From: Mimachlamys varia
Lineage: Eukaryota; Mollusca; Bivalvia; Pectinida; Pectinidae
Length of the DNA: 64,000 nucleotides
Assembly: GCA_947623455.1 (NCBI GenBank)
Contig: OX392543.1
Span: 19,714,757 to 19,778,756, forward strand
Direction: 5' to 3'
The notes under the pieces were generated by a model. The model saw nothing but the letters and a program-made list of their open reading frames with translations, searched no databases and was not told the DNA's origin. The translations under genes and the position numbers were made by a program. Positions 50,160 through 59,787 of the stretch are shown here, piece after piece (position 1 is the stretch's first letter; the number at the start of each line of letters is the position of its first letter).

Positions 50160-51895
50160 TAACATTAGCACATGAAATATGTTTGTTTGCTGGGTTTATC
50201 ACTCCGTGAACATGTACAGCCATGGTCATTTTGAGGCGGACTCTCCTTGTAGTAGCTGGTGGCTACCCTCACTGAACATCCAGAGCGATTAGGGTAAAGT
50301 GTCTTGCCCAAGACACAACCACAGCACCACAGGATGGACGTGACATTAGCACTGGGTGAATTCTGTCTCTTTGTCACGTTAGGAATCGTTTTTCCGTCCT
50401 CTGTGTAACATTAGCATGCTGTGGTGAAGAATTATTATTCTGGACAATTCATAGGCCGAACATAAATATTTAAAGAATCTTCATTTTAGTGTCTTTTTAA
50501 AAAGTGAAGAAAAATGTTTTGTTGTTGTATTTGAAAGATATTACAGCAGATTTTAATATTTCTGTCCTAAAAGTAACATTAGCACTGGGTGAATTCTGTC
50601 TCTACGTCACGTTAGCAATCGTTTTTCCGTCCTCTGTGTAACATTAGCATGCTATGGTGAAGAATTCATTATTCTGGACAATTCATAGGCTGAACATGAA
50701 TATTTACGAGAATCTTCATTTTAGTGTCTTTTTAAAAAAAGTGAAGAAAAAAGTTTTGTTGAATTTGAAAGATATTACAGCAGATTTTAATATTTCTGTC
50801 CTAAAAGTAACATTAGCACTGGATAAATTCTGTCTCTACGTCACGTTAGCAATCGTTTTTCCGTCCTCTGTGTAACATTAGCATGCTGTGAAGAAGAATT
50901 CATTATTCTGGACAATTCATATGCTGAACAAGAAATATATATAACCTATATATATATACAGCGTTTGTAAAAAGTGCAAAAAAAATGGTTTTGTTAAATT
51001 TGCAAGATTTGAAAGCAAATTTTAACATTTCCGTCCTGGAAGTAACATTAGCACTGGATGAATTCTGTCCAAATGTAACGTTAGCATGAATGTTTCCGTC
51101 CAAATGTAACGTTAGCATACATATTTCTGTCTAATATGTAACGTTAGCATGACTATTTCCGTCCAAATGTAACGTTAGCATACATATTTCTGTCCAATAT
51201 GTAGAGTTAGCATTGGCCTGAACAAAAAAGTGATTATTTTTGTCAAATTATATTTTGATATCTTTTTCATTACACTACATGAACAAAAATGTTTTTGATT
51301 AATTATTTTATCTGCTTTTGTCTTATTTCTGCGACTATTTTAGCAGGCAAACTGAAAAAAAACTTCATTATTTACCATGTACTGTTACACTAGATTCGGA
51401 CATCCTTAAACTATTTATTTTCAGTTATTAAATGATAAAATTATATTTTTTGTCTAATGAAATATCAAAACAAGGAAATAAGATGCTTAAAAAACACTTG
51501 AGTGCCTTCCTTTTCGAAAAAATAGGTATGTTAGGAACATTGTGTCTCTCTATGTACATCATGGGTCTCCACTTTCTGTTGCTATTTGCACAACATAAAA
51601 GTAGAAATGTATACATATTTTTGTATCTTATTAAAATTGGATGTTTAAATAATATAATACTTCAAAAATTATCCAAAAATATGCATTTTTAAAAATTCAC
51701 TTGGATGGTACATAAAATGGGATTTTCCGTCCATGTCACGTTAGCATAAATGAAATCTGCCACATATTACATTATAGGCAATGGTATTACATTTTGTATT
51801 TATTTGATGTTTTTTATTTAAATTAAAAGGACAATACAACATATTATTCATTATTCGACGTTTATCGATCATTTCCAATCATCGACACACCACTA
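50160..51895. repeat. Right subterminal repeat region
   Basis: 50346-51060 has a tandem unit of about 234 bp repeated three and a half times (ATTAGCACTGG.TGAATTCTG ... CACGTTAGCAATCG ... TAACATTAGCATGCT). 51060-51200 has five short units of TTTCCGTCCAAATGTAACGT and TAGCATACA with a period of about 32 bp. A last inverted copy lies at 51722-51762. Some 15 AACGTTAG or AACATTAG motifs are present. Confidence 0.85.
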
Positions 51896-51903
51896 GTGAA
51901 AGT
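51896..51903 (+). repeat. Right copy of a candidate 8-bp target-site duplication
   Basis: GTGAAAGT, matching GTGAAATT at 39108-39115 in 7 of 8 positions, directly after CACTA. Confidence 0.5.
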
Positions 51904-53275
51904 CATGAGAAAAAGGGTTAATATATTATGTCACTGCATGAATACACATACCTGTCCTAAATTTGATGTTAAGTCTTTCTTGCAATTGACAATTTCTTTT
52001 AACACTGAACATTTTGCATAGGTCAATCTTATGTTGAATGTGTTCAGTCCTACATCCATCTTCCTTGTCTGGAACTTTTCTTTCATTGCACTGTCATGAG
52101 ATAGAGAAGCTACAGTTTTTTTACTGTGAAGTTTGATATTACCACAGAAGTGACAACCTGGGTGTCAATTCTTGATCCCTGCCTATTTTCCATAGCAATA
52201 CTCATCTGGAGCTCTCCTGGTTTATCTCTACAATTACAGATAATTTGAGATATATAATATTAATCAAAAGTTATGTATGTCTTATGAATCATGCAGTACG
52301 TCATGTATTGTATGCATATGATAATCAAGCAATTAAAGACTAAAAAAAAAATCTGAAACTGAAACAGGTGTTAATTTATCGGAATGTTGATCATCAGTGA
52401 TTTTTTAAAACCCTTTTAAAGTTCACTGTGGCGACTAGATACTTTTCTCTTGTGAATTTTCCCTAATTTTTCCCAATTGATAATTTAAAGTAATAACTTA
52501 TATATGTAATGAAGTTCAATAACAAATACAAGTTTTACCTTGAATTAATGTCTGTGCTTTTAAACTCCAAGAAATATTATTAATAAAAATGTTGCCGGAT
52601 TATTCATACAACCTTCAAGCTTAGCAATTGAAAAATGTAAAAAAAAATCCCTGCATAGTTGATCTGCATTGAATCATGAAAAGGCCTAATAATAATTTTA
52701 AAAGCAAATTTCTTCTCAACATAAAAAAAAAAAATAGATCTAGGCCTATAGACCTAGAACTGAAAGTCTAGGTTTTTTTCCATCACTTATTAGTATTCCT
52801 TATATGCTATCAGATAGATCTACATAGATTTTCTACTAATCTGGGTGAGTTAAATCAAAGTACCAGTTTTAAAACATGTTTCAGTCTCTTAAGTTGAATC
52901 AAAACTTTCTCAATTGAAGGTAATTCAGAGAAAAAAAAAACACTGAAAAAATATCGCGGATCGCTCTATTTTACACTGAAAAGATGTGGAAACGTATGAT
53001 GTGTGCGCATGCGCCGGGAATGGATGTCTTGTAGCCTAGACCAGCGAACTTTCTCATCGTTTGCTGGATTCTTGAGTTCCAATTTACATGAAATGTGTTG
53101 GTAAACATCGTATATGATCTAGAATCAGATTTGCATTATTGTATATACCCTGCCAATTGGTATAAACGCCTCAAACACTGAATATCCACTGCCGGTTCAT
53201 GTTTCTCATTATCGATGTGTGACTTCCGGTTCACCCGCAATACCCTTATTCGCCAACTAACTATCATTTCTAACA
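51904..53275. other. Non-coding interval and possible 5' UTR of the retrotransposon
   Basis: AT-rich up to about 52980 without ORFs or repeats shared with the window. From about 52980 base composition rises and the sequence may be the 5' UTR of the following element, but no boundary can be seen. Confidence 0.5.
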
Positions 53276-53418
53276 TTGCTCATCTGTGTTGTGTATCATT
53301 TGTGCCCCAGGGTCGCACTGGGGACGAAGACTATAACCATACATTTGTCTATAATCCATTGTAGTCGTATTTTGTCCTCACCGGTCCTGCCAAACACGAA
53401 ACGAGAGTCACAACATCG

Positions 53419-54324
53419 ATGTCGTACTACATTTGGCTTTTCTATTTCGTGGTTTTTGCCACGCTGCTCAATCAGGACACATTGAAATGCTATGACAAAA
53501 TTGTGTCAAAATTTCAGAAACATGAACAGCAAACGGGTAGTGTATTCTACCACGATGTGGCTTGCAGTGTCATTGATTACCATCATTATAATGATCCGTC
53601 TGATATGTCCTATTTATCAGAAGTCATCATAACACCTAACATTCATATTGTACACCATATTATTATGACTCAACTAGCTATGCCTACCACCGAAACAGTA
53701 TGTGTTCACCCGTTTGGCAAAACACAGATTCTCATGTCCCTTCAGTCTTTACAAGACCTGCCAGCATTCCACTCGCTGTATAGTATGTTCTGTAAGAGTA
53801 AAAATTCGCGTCATCTACTGAAGTCTGGTAAGATCTTGCACTTCCTTATTTTACTCATAATCGCCCAGTCTAATGATGTTGAATTCAATCCAGGGCCCTG
53901 TCATGACAGTACAAAATTTTTCTGTGGCACCTGTGACAAGACTGTCACATGGGAACACAGAGGAATTGTCTGTGAAACCTGTGATCAATGGTTTCATGTG
54001 GACTGCCAGGACATTCATAGTAAAACATACCAAGATCTGAATGATAGTATGGTCAGCTGGCATTGCCTTATATGTAACCATCCAAACTACAGTTTTGTTG
54101 CTTTTGATCTACATGAAATTAGTACCACCAATCAATTTGAGAGCCTTTCACAACTGTGTACTAGCAATGTTAGCAACCCCAGCACACCGAGCACCATCAA
54201 ACCTATACACTCATCTACACCTATACGCAAAGAAAGAAAGCAAGTTCATGTAAAAGAGAAACCTATTAGGATTATTAATGTTAAATTTCCAATCCATAAA
54301 AAACAAACAACATCTTGTGAATAA
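53419..54324 (+). CDS. Retrotransposon N-terminal region: leader, 2A peptide, PHD finger
   Basis: 301 aa. Residues 1-18 (MSYYIWLFYFVVFATLL) look like a signal or membrane segment. Residues 20-140 are unrecognised. Residues 140-160 are a 2A-like StopGo peptide, LILLIIAQSNDVEFNPGP, so ribosomes should release after Gly159 and resume at Pro160. Residues 168-220 form a C4HC3 PHD finger (C169, C172, C185, C188, H193, C196, C216, C219). The tail is basic and Ser/Thr/Pro-rich. A one-base insertion near 54285 moves the ribosome out of the endonuclease frame. The leader would be made as a separate product. Confidence 0.85.
   Translation: MSYYIWLFYFVVFATLLNQDTLKCYDKIVSKFQKHEQQTGSVFYHDVACSVIDYHHYNDPSDMSYLSEVIITPNIHIVHHIIMTQLAMPTTETVCVHPFGKTQILMSLQSLQDLPAFHSLYSMFCKSKNSRHLLKSGKILHFLILLIIAQSNDVEFNPGPCHDSTKFFCGTCDKTVTWEHRGIVCETCDQWFHVDCQDIHSKTYQDLNDSMVSWHCLICNHPNYSFVAFDLHEISTTNQFESLSQLCTSNVSNPSTPSTIKPIHSSTPIRKERKQVHVKEKPIRIINVKFPIHKKQTTSCE
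53836..53898 (+). other. 2A-like translational recoding peptide
   Basis: It encodes LHFLILLIIAQSN followed by DVEFNPGP (53875-53898). This meets the 2A consensus D-(V/I)-E-X-N-P-G-P and has the typical hydrophobic stretch before it. 2A-like sequences in APE-type non-LTR elements have been reported in sea urchins and molluscs. Confidence 0.92.
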
Positions 54325-56125
54325 CCTAACCCAGAGTACCCTTCCTGATATTATTATTGGTACTGAAACTTGGTTGAAACCTGACATAAAAAGTAATGAG
54401 GTAATTCCATCAGACTACAAAGTTTTCCGGAAAGATAGACTGAGTGGTGAAGGTGGAGGTGTCCTTATTGCAATAAAAAACATCTACATAAGTGACACTG
54501 TTGAAGATCTTACTCCACCCGAAGAGTGTGAAATCATATGGGCCAAGATAGAAGTTGTTGGTAGTAAGACGCTCTATATCTGCTCATATTATAACCCAAA
54601 AACCAACAATGAACATAGTGCAAAGATGTTTGATATTTCTGTAAGACGAGCCTCCCAGCTTCATAACTCCTCATTTGTCATTGGAGGGGATTTCAATCTA
54701 CCTGGTTGGGACTGGGAGAATAAGATCATTAAACCTAATACTACCTATCCAAAACCTCACTATGAATTTGGGAATCTACTCGATGATACTGGGCTAACAC
54801 AACTTGTCACATTTCCAACTCGCAACAACAACACATTGGACCTTATGATCACAAACACTCCTAATCAGGTCCAGAGAATTGAGGCAATACCTGGCATATC
54901 TGATCATGATATTGTGTTCCTCGAAATATCTAGTGTTCCCCGCAAAATTTCACAAAAACCACGAGAAATTCCATTATATAAAAAGGCTAATTGGAATTCC
55001 ATGAAAAGGGAACTCCAAGACTTCTATCTTGATATTTCCGACAATAAAGTTTTGACAGTAGAAGGTCTGTGGGAAACATTTAAATCATTCCTACACAACA
55101 TACTTAGGAAGCATATCCCACACAAAGTGGCAAAAAAAAGAGATGGAAACCCCTGGGTGACCTATGAAATAAAAAAGTTAATTAACAAAAGAAACCGTCT
55201 CTATAAACAACTAAAAAAGTCGGGTAGTCCATCTATCAAAGAAAAGTTTAAATCATTGAAACATCTTATCCAAAAACTACTCAGACAGGCATATTGGAAA
55301 TATATAGAAAATATTGTCACTCCATCTACAGATTCCACAGATTATAAACCAATGAAAAATTTTTGGACATATATCAAACACCAAAAGGCCGACTACAATG
55401 GGGTAGGGGCTCTGAAATATAATGGTAAACTTCACACAGAACCAACTGACAAGGCCAATATACTTAACAACCAATTTCAATCCGTCTTTTCAAGTGCTGA
55501 CAACATTAGCCCAGATACACTTTCACAGCAGTATACATCTCGAAATAATACCCCTGAGATGCCTAATATCCATATAACAGCAAATGGAATTTATAAACTT
55601 CTTTTAAACCTGGACACTACTAAAGCTGCTGGTCCAGACATGTTGAAACCTAAGATACTTAAGGAGTTGGCTACAGAAATTTCTCCCATTCTCCATCTTG
55701 TCTTCCAAAGGTCACTAAATACCGGTCATGTCCCAACCGACTGGAGAACAGCATACATTGCCCCAATATATAAAAAAGGCCAAAAATATAATCCTGAAAA
55801 CTATCGCCCCATTTCACTTACCTGTATTTGTTGTAAATTATTTGAACATATCTTAGTTAGTAACATCATGAACCATGCTGATAGTAACAACATTCTTTAC
55901 CCTCTACAACATGGCTTCAGACAAAGCAGGTCCTGTGAGAGTCAACTCATTGAGTTTGTAGATGACATCTCCAGTAATTTAGAAGAAGGCAAACAAACTG
56001 ACATCTTGATTATGGACTTCAGTAAGGCCTTCGATAAGGTGAGCCATGCTCTACTTATCCACAAACTTCGGGGCTATGGTATTACTGGGGAAGCTAAACA
56101 CCTGGATAGCAAACTTCCTCAATAG
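54278..56125 (+). CDS. Retrotransposon APE endonuclease and N-terminal half of RT
   Basis: 615 codons. Endonuclease residues 3-215: NFQSI, GTETWLKPD (Glu30), GGDFNLPGWDW (136-146), TLDLMITN, SDHD (208-211), all catalytic positions present. Reverse transcriptase begins near residue 440: KAAGPDMLKPKILK, GHVPTDWRTAYIAPIYKKG, NYRPISLTCICCKLFEHI, QHGFRQSRSCESQL and MDFSKAFDKVSH. The frame is lost near 56085 in a GGGG run. The ATG at 54278 is probably not a real start, since the frame continues the PHD ORF across a one-base insertion. Confidence 0.92.
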   Translation: MLNFQSIKNKQHLVNNLTQSTLPDIIIGTETWLKPDIKSNEVIPSDYKVFRKDRLSGEGGGVLIAIKNIYISDTVEDLTPPEECEIIWAKIEVVGSKTLYICSYYNPKTNNEHSAKMFDISVRRASQLHNSSFVIGGDFNLPGWDWENKIIKPNTTYPKPHYEFGNLLDDTGLTQLVTFPTRNNNTLDLMITNTPNQVQRIEAIPGISDHDIVFLEISSVPRKISQKPREIPLYKKANWNSMKRELQDFYLDISDNKVLTVEGLWETFKSFLHNILRKHIPHKVAKKRDGNPWVTYEIKKLINKRNRLYKQLKKSGSPSIKEKFKSLKHLIQKLLRQAYWKYIENIVTPSTDSTDYKPMKNFWTYIKHQKADYNGVGALKYNGKLHTEPTDKANILNNQFQSVFSSADNISPDTLSQQYTSRNNTPEMPNIHITANGIYKLLLNLDTTKAAGPDMLKPKILKELATEISPILHLVFQRSLNTGHVPTDWRTAYIAPIYKKGQKYNPENYRPISLTCICCKLFEHILVSNIMNHADSNNILYPLQHGFRQSRSCESQLIEFVDDISSNLEEGKQTDILIMDFSKAFDKVSHALLIHKLRGYGITGEAKHLDSKLPQ

Positions 56126-57077
56126 TAGAACCCAAACTGTAATGGTAGACGGGGAAATGTCTGATCCTGCCCCAGTAAGATCCGGGGTCCCCCAAGGCTC
56201 GGTCCTCGGGCCGAGTCTTTTCTTATATTACATTAATGACATAGTTGAGGGTATTTCATCTTCCATCAGACTCTTTGCAGATGACACCATCATGTATCTG
56301 GCTGTAACATCACAGAGAGAAGCCCACATCCTGCAAAGAGATCTTGATAAACTTGCCCTTTGGGAGACAAAATGGAAAATGGCTTTCCACCCAGAAAAAT
56401 GCCAAGTCCTCTCTGTCACGAGAAATAGACACTCCATCCGTCATCCATATATGCTCCATGGTCAAGAATTGGAACATGTGACAGCAGCAAAATATCTTGG
56501 GGTCACCATTAGGTCCGATCTGAAGTGGGACACACACATAGATAACATTAGTAAAAAAGCCAATTCTACCCTAGGCTTCCTGAGGCGCAATTTTAAAATT
56601 TCATCTAGCTCCATCAAACAAAAGGCCTATAAGTCTCTGGTCCGCCCTCAGGTTGAATACGCCAGTCCGGTGTGGGACCCCTATTTGAAAAAGGACAAGG
56701 ACAAGCTTGAGATGGTCCAGCGCAGGGCTGCCCGTTTTGTTGCCAACCGCTACCGTAACACCTCCAGCGTTGGCAACATGTTAGACCATCTAAAATGGCG
56801 CAGCCTTGCAGATCGCAGGAAAGACGCTAGACTGGTCTTACTGTATAAAGTCCACCATGGAAAGGTTGCCATTACATCCAAACATCTAGCTCCTACCACC
56901 AGACAAACCAGACATAGTCACCATCTTTCTTTTCAAACCATTTCGTGCAGGACGTCTGTTAGGAAAGAATCCTTCTTTCCTCGGACAATCACTGATTGGA
57001 ACAACCTCCCCTCCAAAATTGTTTCTTCTGACTCTCTCTCTTCATTCAAATCCGCCATATCCGACCATCATTATTAA
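56046..57077 (+). CDS. Retrotransposon C-terminal half of RT
   Basis: 343 codons, of which the first 14 or so are the out-of-frame start. RT motifs: SGVPQGSVLGPSLFLYYIND, then FADDTIMY at 77-84 (the FADD catalytic centre), FHPEKCQVL and KYLGVTI. The C-terminal region has LVRPQVEYASPVWDPY, RRAARFV and SFFPRTITDWNNLP, which is common in CR1/Jockey/Rex-type elements. The stop TAA follows DHHY. No internal stop, so apart from the two one-base shifts the element is well preserved. Confidence 0.93.
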   Translation: MLYLSTNFGAMVLLGKLNTWIANFLNSRTQTVMVDGEMSDPAPVRSGVPQGSVLGPSLFLYYINDIVEGISSSIRLFADDTIMYLAVTSQREAHILQRDLDKLALWETKWKMAFHPEKCQVLSVTRNRHSIRHPYMLHGQELEHVTAAKYLGVTIRSDLKWDTHIDNISKKANSTLGFLRRNFKISSSSIKQKAYKSLVRPQVEYASPVWDPYLKKDKDKLEMVQRRAARFVANRYRNTSSVGNMLDHLKWRSLADRRKDARLVLLYKVHHGKVAITSKHLAPTTRQTRHSHHLSFQTISCRTSVRKESFFPRTITDWNNLPSKIVSSDSLSSFKSAISDHHY

Positions 57078-59050
57078 TTCTGTTCTCTCCCTTTCATAGC
57101 GCCACATCCAATCCATTTGACATAACCTTCACTATGTTGAAGTAGGTCAGTAATAGGTAGAAGTAGAAGTATGCCAAATTGATCTTATTCTATATATAAA
57201 TTTAAATCTCCTTGAATAATTTTGTAAATGTTAGATGCCTTCCTGAATTTTTTTTATATATTTGTTAAAAAATGGAAAAAATTTAAACTCTCAATTCATA
57301 TATAACAGTGGACAATAACAGCTGTTAGACCTTTCAGTATAAAAATATATTACAATATACGCGAACATAACATATTTTAATTGAAAATCGCATCATCTCA
57401 TTCAAAATTCGCGGCAACACCGAAATAAGCCAAACCTGTCGTCTGCACACAGATCGGCTTTGACAACAAGATCCTTTTAGTTAACTACAATATTGACACG
57501 AACTTATATAATTAACTACACTTCTTATTTGTTACGACCTTTATGCATGACAGGAGTGTATATAAAAAGTTTACAAGACAATAATACGCGTTTACAGCGC
57601 AATTCAAAACTTACAATTTCATGCCGCGGACTTCGCTGTACGATTCTCTGTAGCGGTGAATTGAAGCATTGAGCAAAATGAAATACTCGCCGCTGATTGG
57701 TTGAAAATAACTTTTCCGATAAAACTTATCGAAATCACGTTCATTATTATTGTCTTTCATCTGTATGGTGTTGTTACCGAAACTGAAGTCGAACAAGTGT
57801 ATAGTTTGAGGATTTTAACGTAGCAAGAACAATTATAGATGTGCGATTCACAATGTAAACAAACGCGCACGGCGTGTAATCACCACTGATTTTGTTCGTT
57901 CTTTTTTGGAGTTGATTTACGTCCGTTTTTCGGCCCAATCACGCAAAAGTTCGGTTATACAGCGGATGGAGTTAATATTATTAACAATCCTTAATAATTA
58001 TCGACTAGTTCTTCAAATAATTACGTGACCAGTAGATTTTAACAATTTTATTGTGTCACAGATAAGACCGGTTCGGTTGATCCCAGTGAGCGCGGCGACG
58101 GTACACAATGCAAGCTGTCAGAGTAGGCTGACGGCACGTTTCGTTTCCGATATATAATTTCAGCTGGCAGGACTTTTAGATTCTGGTATGGAAGAATTGA
58201 TTACTAGTAGAGTATCTTTCAATGTTTATAATTTTAATAGACTACGACACAAAACACTTCAGTCCACGGAATTAGGCTTGATTAATATTCTGATAAGATA
58301 GGCTTGATATTATAATATTAGCGACGGCAAACCCTAGTAGGCCTGAGTTTTTTTTTACTTTTTTGTTTTTCAATATTGGATCATCTTATCTTCTACTTAC
58401 CGTCGAAGTAAAGAATCCGTGCAGGGTGTATTCTGGAATTGCCTGTTGAATTGTATTCCGTCTTGACCACCGTACCGACCTCATACAAGTTGAAAGCAAG
58501 TATCGGTTCTTCAACATGTTCAACGCCAATGTTATGGATATAAAAACACGCAACCACCCCACCCCGAAGTCACCCTTTACGGCCGCAGGGGTAGGATAAG
58601 CATCTGTTGATTTGAAGAGGTTCCCAGTCTCTCAAAATTGTGTAAGACTTACTTTAATTGATCTCATGACAACCCAACCAAATAGCAAAGCCTTTTCCCT
58701 TTTTATGTATAAATGAATATAAATATTCATTGAAAAGGTTGGAAATTTTATACAAATAATAGAGGCCTAATATTAATGTTATAGCAAAAAAAAAGTTCCC
58801 ATGCTTATGGCACGGTACTGTAAAACTTAACTGAATACATAAATAAAAAAAAAACATGCATGCTTCGATCAAGTTCAACCAAAGATGAAGGTTAAAACAG
58901 TTTTTTTTAGTTTAACAAAGTTCAAAAAAAATTATATTAAAAAGAACATGATTTTGAAGTTATGTTGTTATTTTATTCTTTTATCCAAAAAAAACCATGC
59001 CAATCAAGCAGCATGCCCCGTTTCAGAGATGTTTTAAATTTGGAAAGAAC
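57078..59050. other. Non-coding interval
   Basis: About 200 bp of probable retrotransposon 3' UTR, then AT-rich DNA. The only coding hint is the minus-strand exon candidate at 58401-58545. No shared repeats until the minisatellite. Confidence 0.5.
58401..58545 (-). CDS. Possible isolated exon, unknown product
   Basis: On the minus strand a frame open for about 48 codons (EEPILAFNLYEVGTVVKTEY, NSTGNSRIHPARILYFDG) ends at a perfect donor, GAC G|GTAAGTAG. No stop occurs for about 60 codons upstream, but no ATG or clear acceptor was found, and I could not identify the next exon. It could be a fragment of a host gene or an old transposon. Weak support. Confidence 0.25.
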
Positions 59051-59785
59051 TGTAGATCTACATGTGGGTGAAGTAAATTCAGCATTCTAGCAGCATAGTC
59101 TCATGACCACCAATCAAGAAACATCATTTTGCAGCAATCTAGCAGCATGACCAACAATAGAGATATTGTATCATTTTGCAGCATTCTAGCAGCATGGTCC
59201 ACCAGATAAAACATTTTGCAGCATTCTAGCAGCATGGTCCACCAGATACAACATTTTGCAGCATTCTAGCAGCATGACCAACTAAGATTTTGTAACATTT
59301 TGCAGCATTCTAGCAGCATGATCAATCAAGAAACGTCATTTTGCAGCATTCTAGCAGCATGGTCCACAAGATAAAACATTTTGCAGCATTCTAGCAGCAT
59401 GACCAACTAAGATTTTGTAACATTTTGCAGCATTCTAGCAGCATGATCAATCAAGAAACGTCATTTTGCAGCATTCTAGCAGCATGGTCCACAAGATAAA
59501 ACATTTTGCAGCATTCTAGCAGCATGACCAACAAAAATATTTTAACGTTTTGCAGCATTCTAGCAGCATAGTCCACTAGCTTTACCAATCTATGTATTAT
59601 GCAGTATACTGACAGCATGGGCATGCTGCAGCATTCTAGCAGTATACTGGCAGCCCATGCTGTAATTGCAGCATAATTTACATATCATGCTGGAGGCATG
59701 CTGCCACATCTGCAGCATGTCAGCAGCATGCCAGCAGCATACTGGCAGTCCATGCTGCAATTGCAGCCCATGCTGCCAATCCGTA
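59050..59785 (+). repeat. Minisatellite, 40-43 bp unit, with higher-order period
   Basis: About 13 units of CATTTTGCAGCATTCTAGCA, GCATG plus a variable 15-20 bp spacer. A three-unit block of about 123 bp repeats almost exactly at 59280-59525. From 59590 it degrades into CATGCTG/CAGCATG-rich sequence with many short palindromes. Confidence 0.95.
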
Positions 59786-59787
59786 AG

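Larger units (their letters stand above)
39116..51895 (+). mobile_element. Probable 12.8-kb DDE-OTU DNA transposon
   Basis: The ends are TAGTGTTG... and ...CACCACTA (inverted TAGTGNTG), bounded by an imperfect 8-bp duplication. Inside each end lies a matching inverted block: GGCAGATTTCA, then ATTTATGCTAACGTGACA at 39377-39424 and its inverse at 51722-51762. Beyond these are arrays of a (T/C)CGTCC...AACGTTAGCA motif at 39.4-40.4 kb and 50.2-51.2 kb. The single multi-exon gene between the arrays (40089-50104) encodes a DDE-like domain and an OTU-like domain. The 8-bp duplication and TAGTG start would fit hAT-like or other 8-bp superfamilies, but the protein does not look like hAT. Several MITEs and a SINE have inserted in its introns, so this copy is not new. 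Confidence 0.65.
53419..57077 (+). mobile_element. Non-LTR retrotransposon, CR1/Jockey-like
   Basis: Order: hydrophobic leader, 2A-like peptide, PHD finger, APE endonuclease, reverse transcriptase with FADD, and a C-terminal domain ending DHHY. The three reading frames join at one-base indels (near 54285 and near 56085). UTRs extend beyond these limits; the 3' end is probably near 57.2 kb. The assignment to the CR1/Jockey group rests on the endonuclease and RT motifs and on the known occurrence of 2A-like sequences there. Confidence 0.9.

Noticed and set aside
50165..50345. Conserved SINE core (GGGTAAAGTGTCTTGCCCAAG)
   Set aside because: The word resembles motifs seen in invertebrate SINEs, but no polymerase III boxes or tail could be assigned, and it lies among the right subterminal repeats.
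39116..51895. Assignment to the hAT superfamily
   Set aside because: TAGTG ends and an 8-bp duplication fit hAT, but the protein lacks any hAT dimerisation or BED-finger motif that I can recognise, and its acidic residues lie in a different context.
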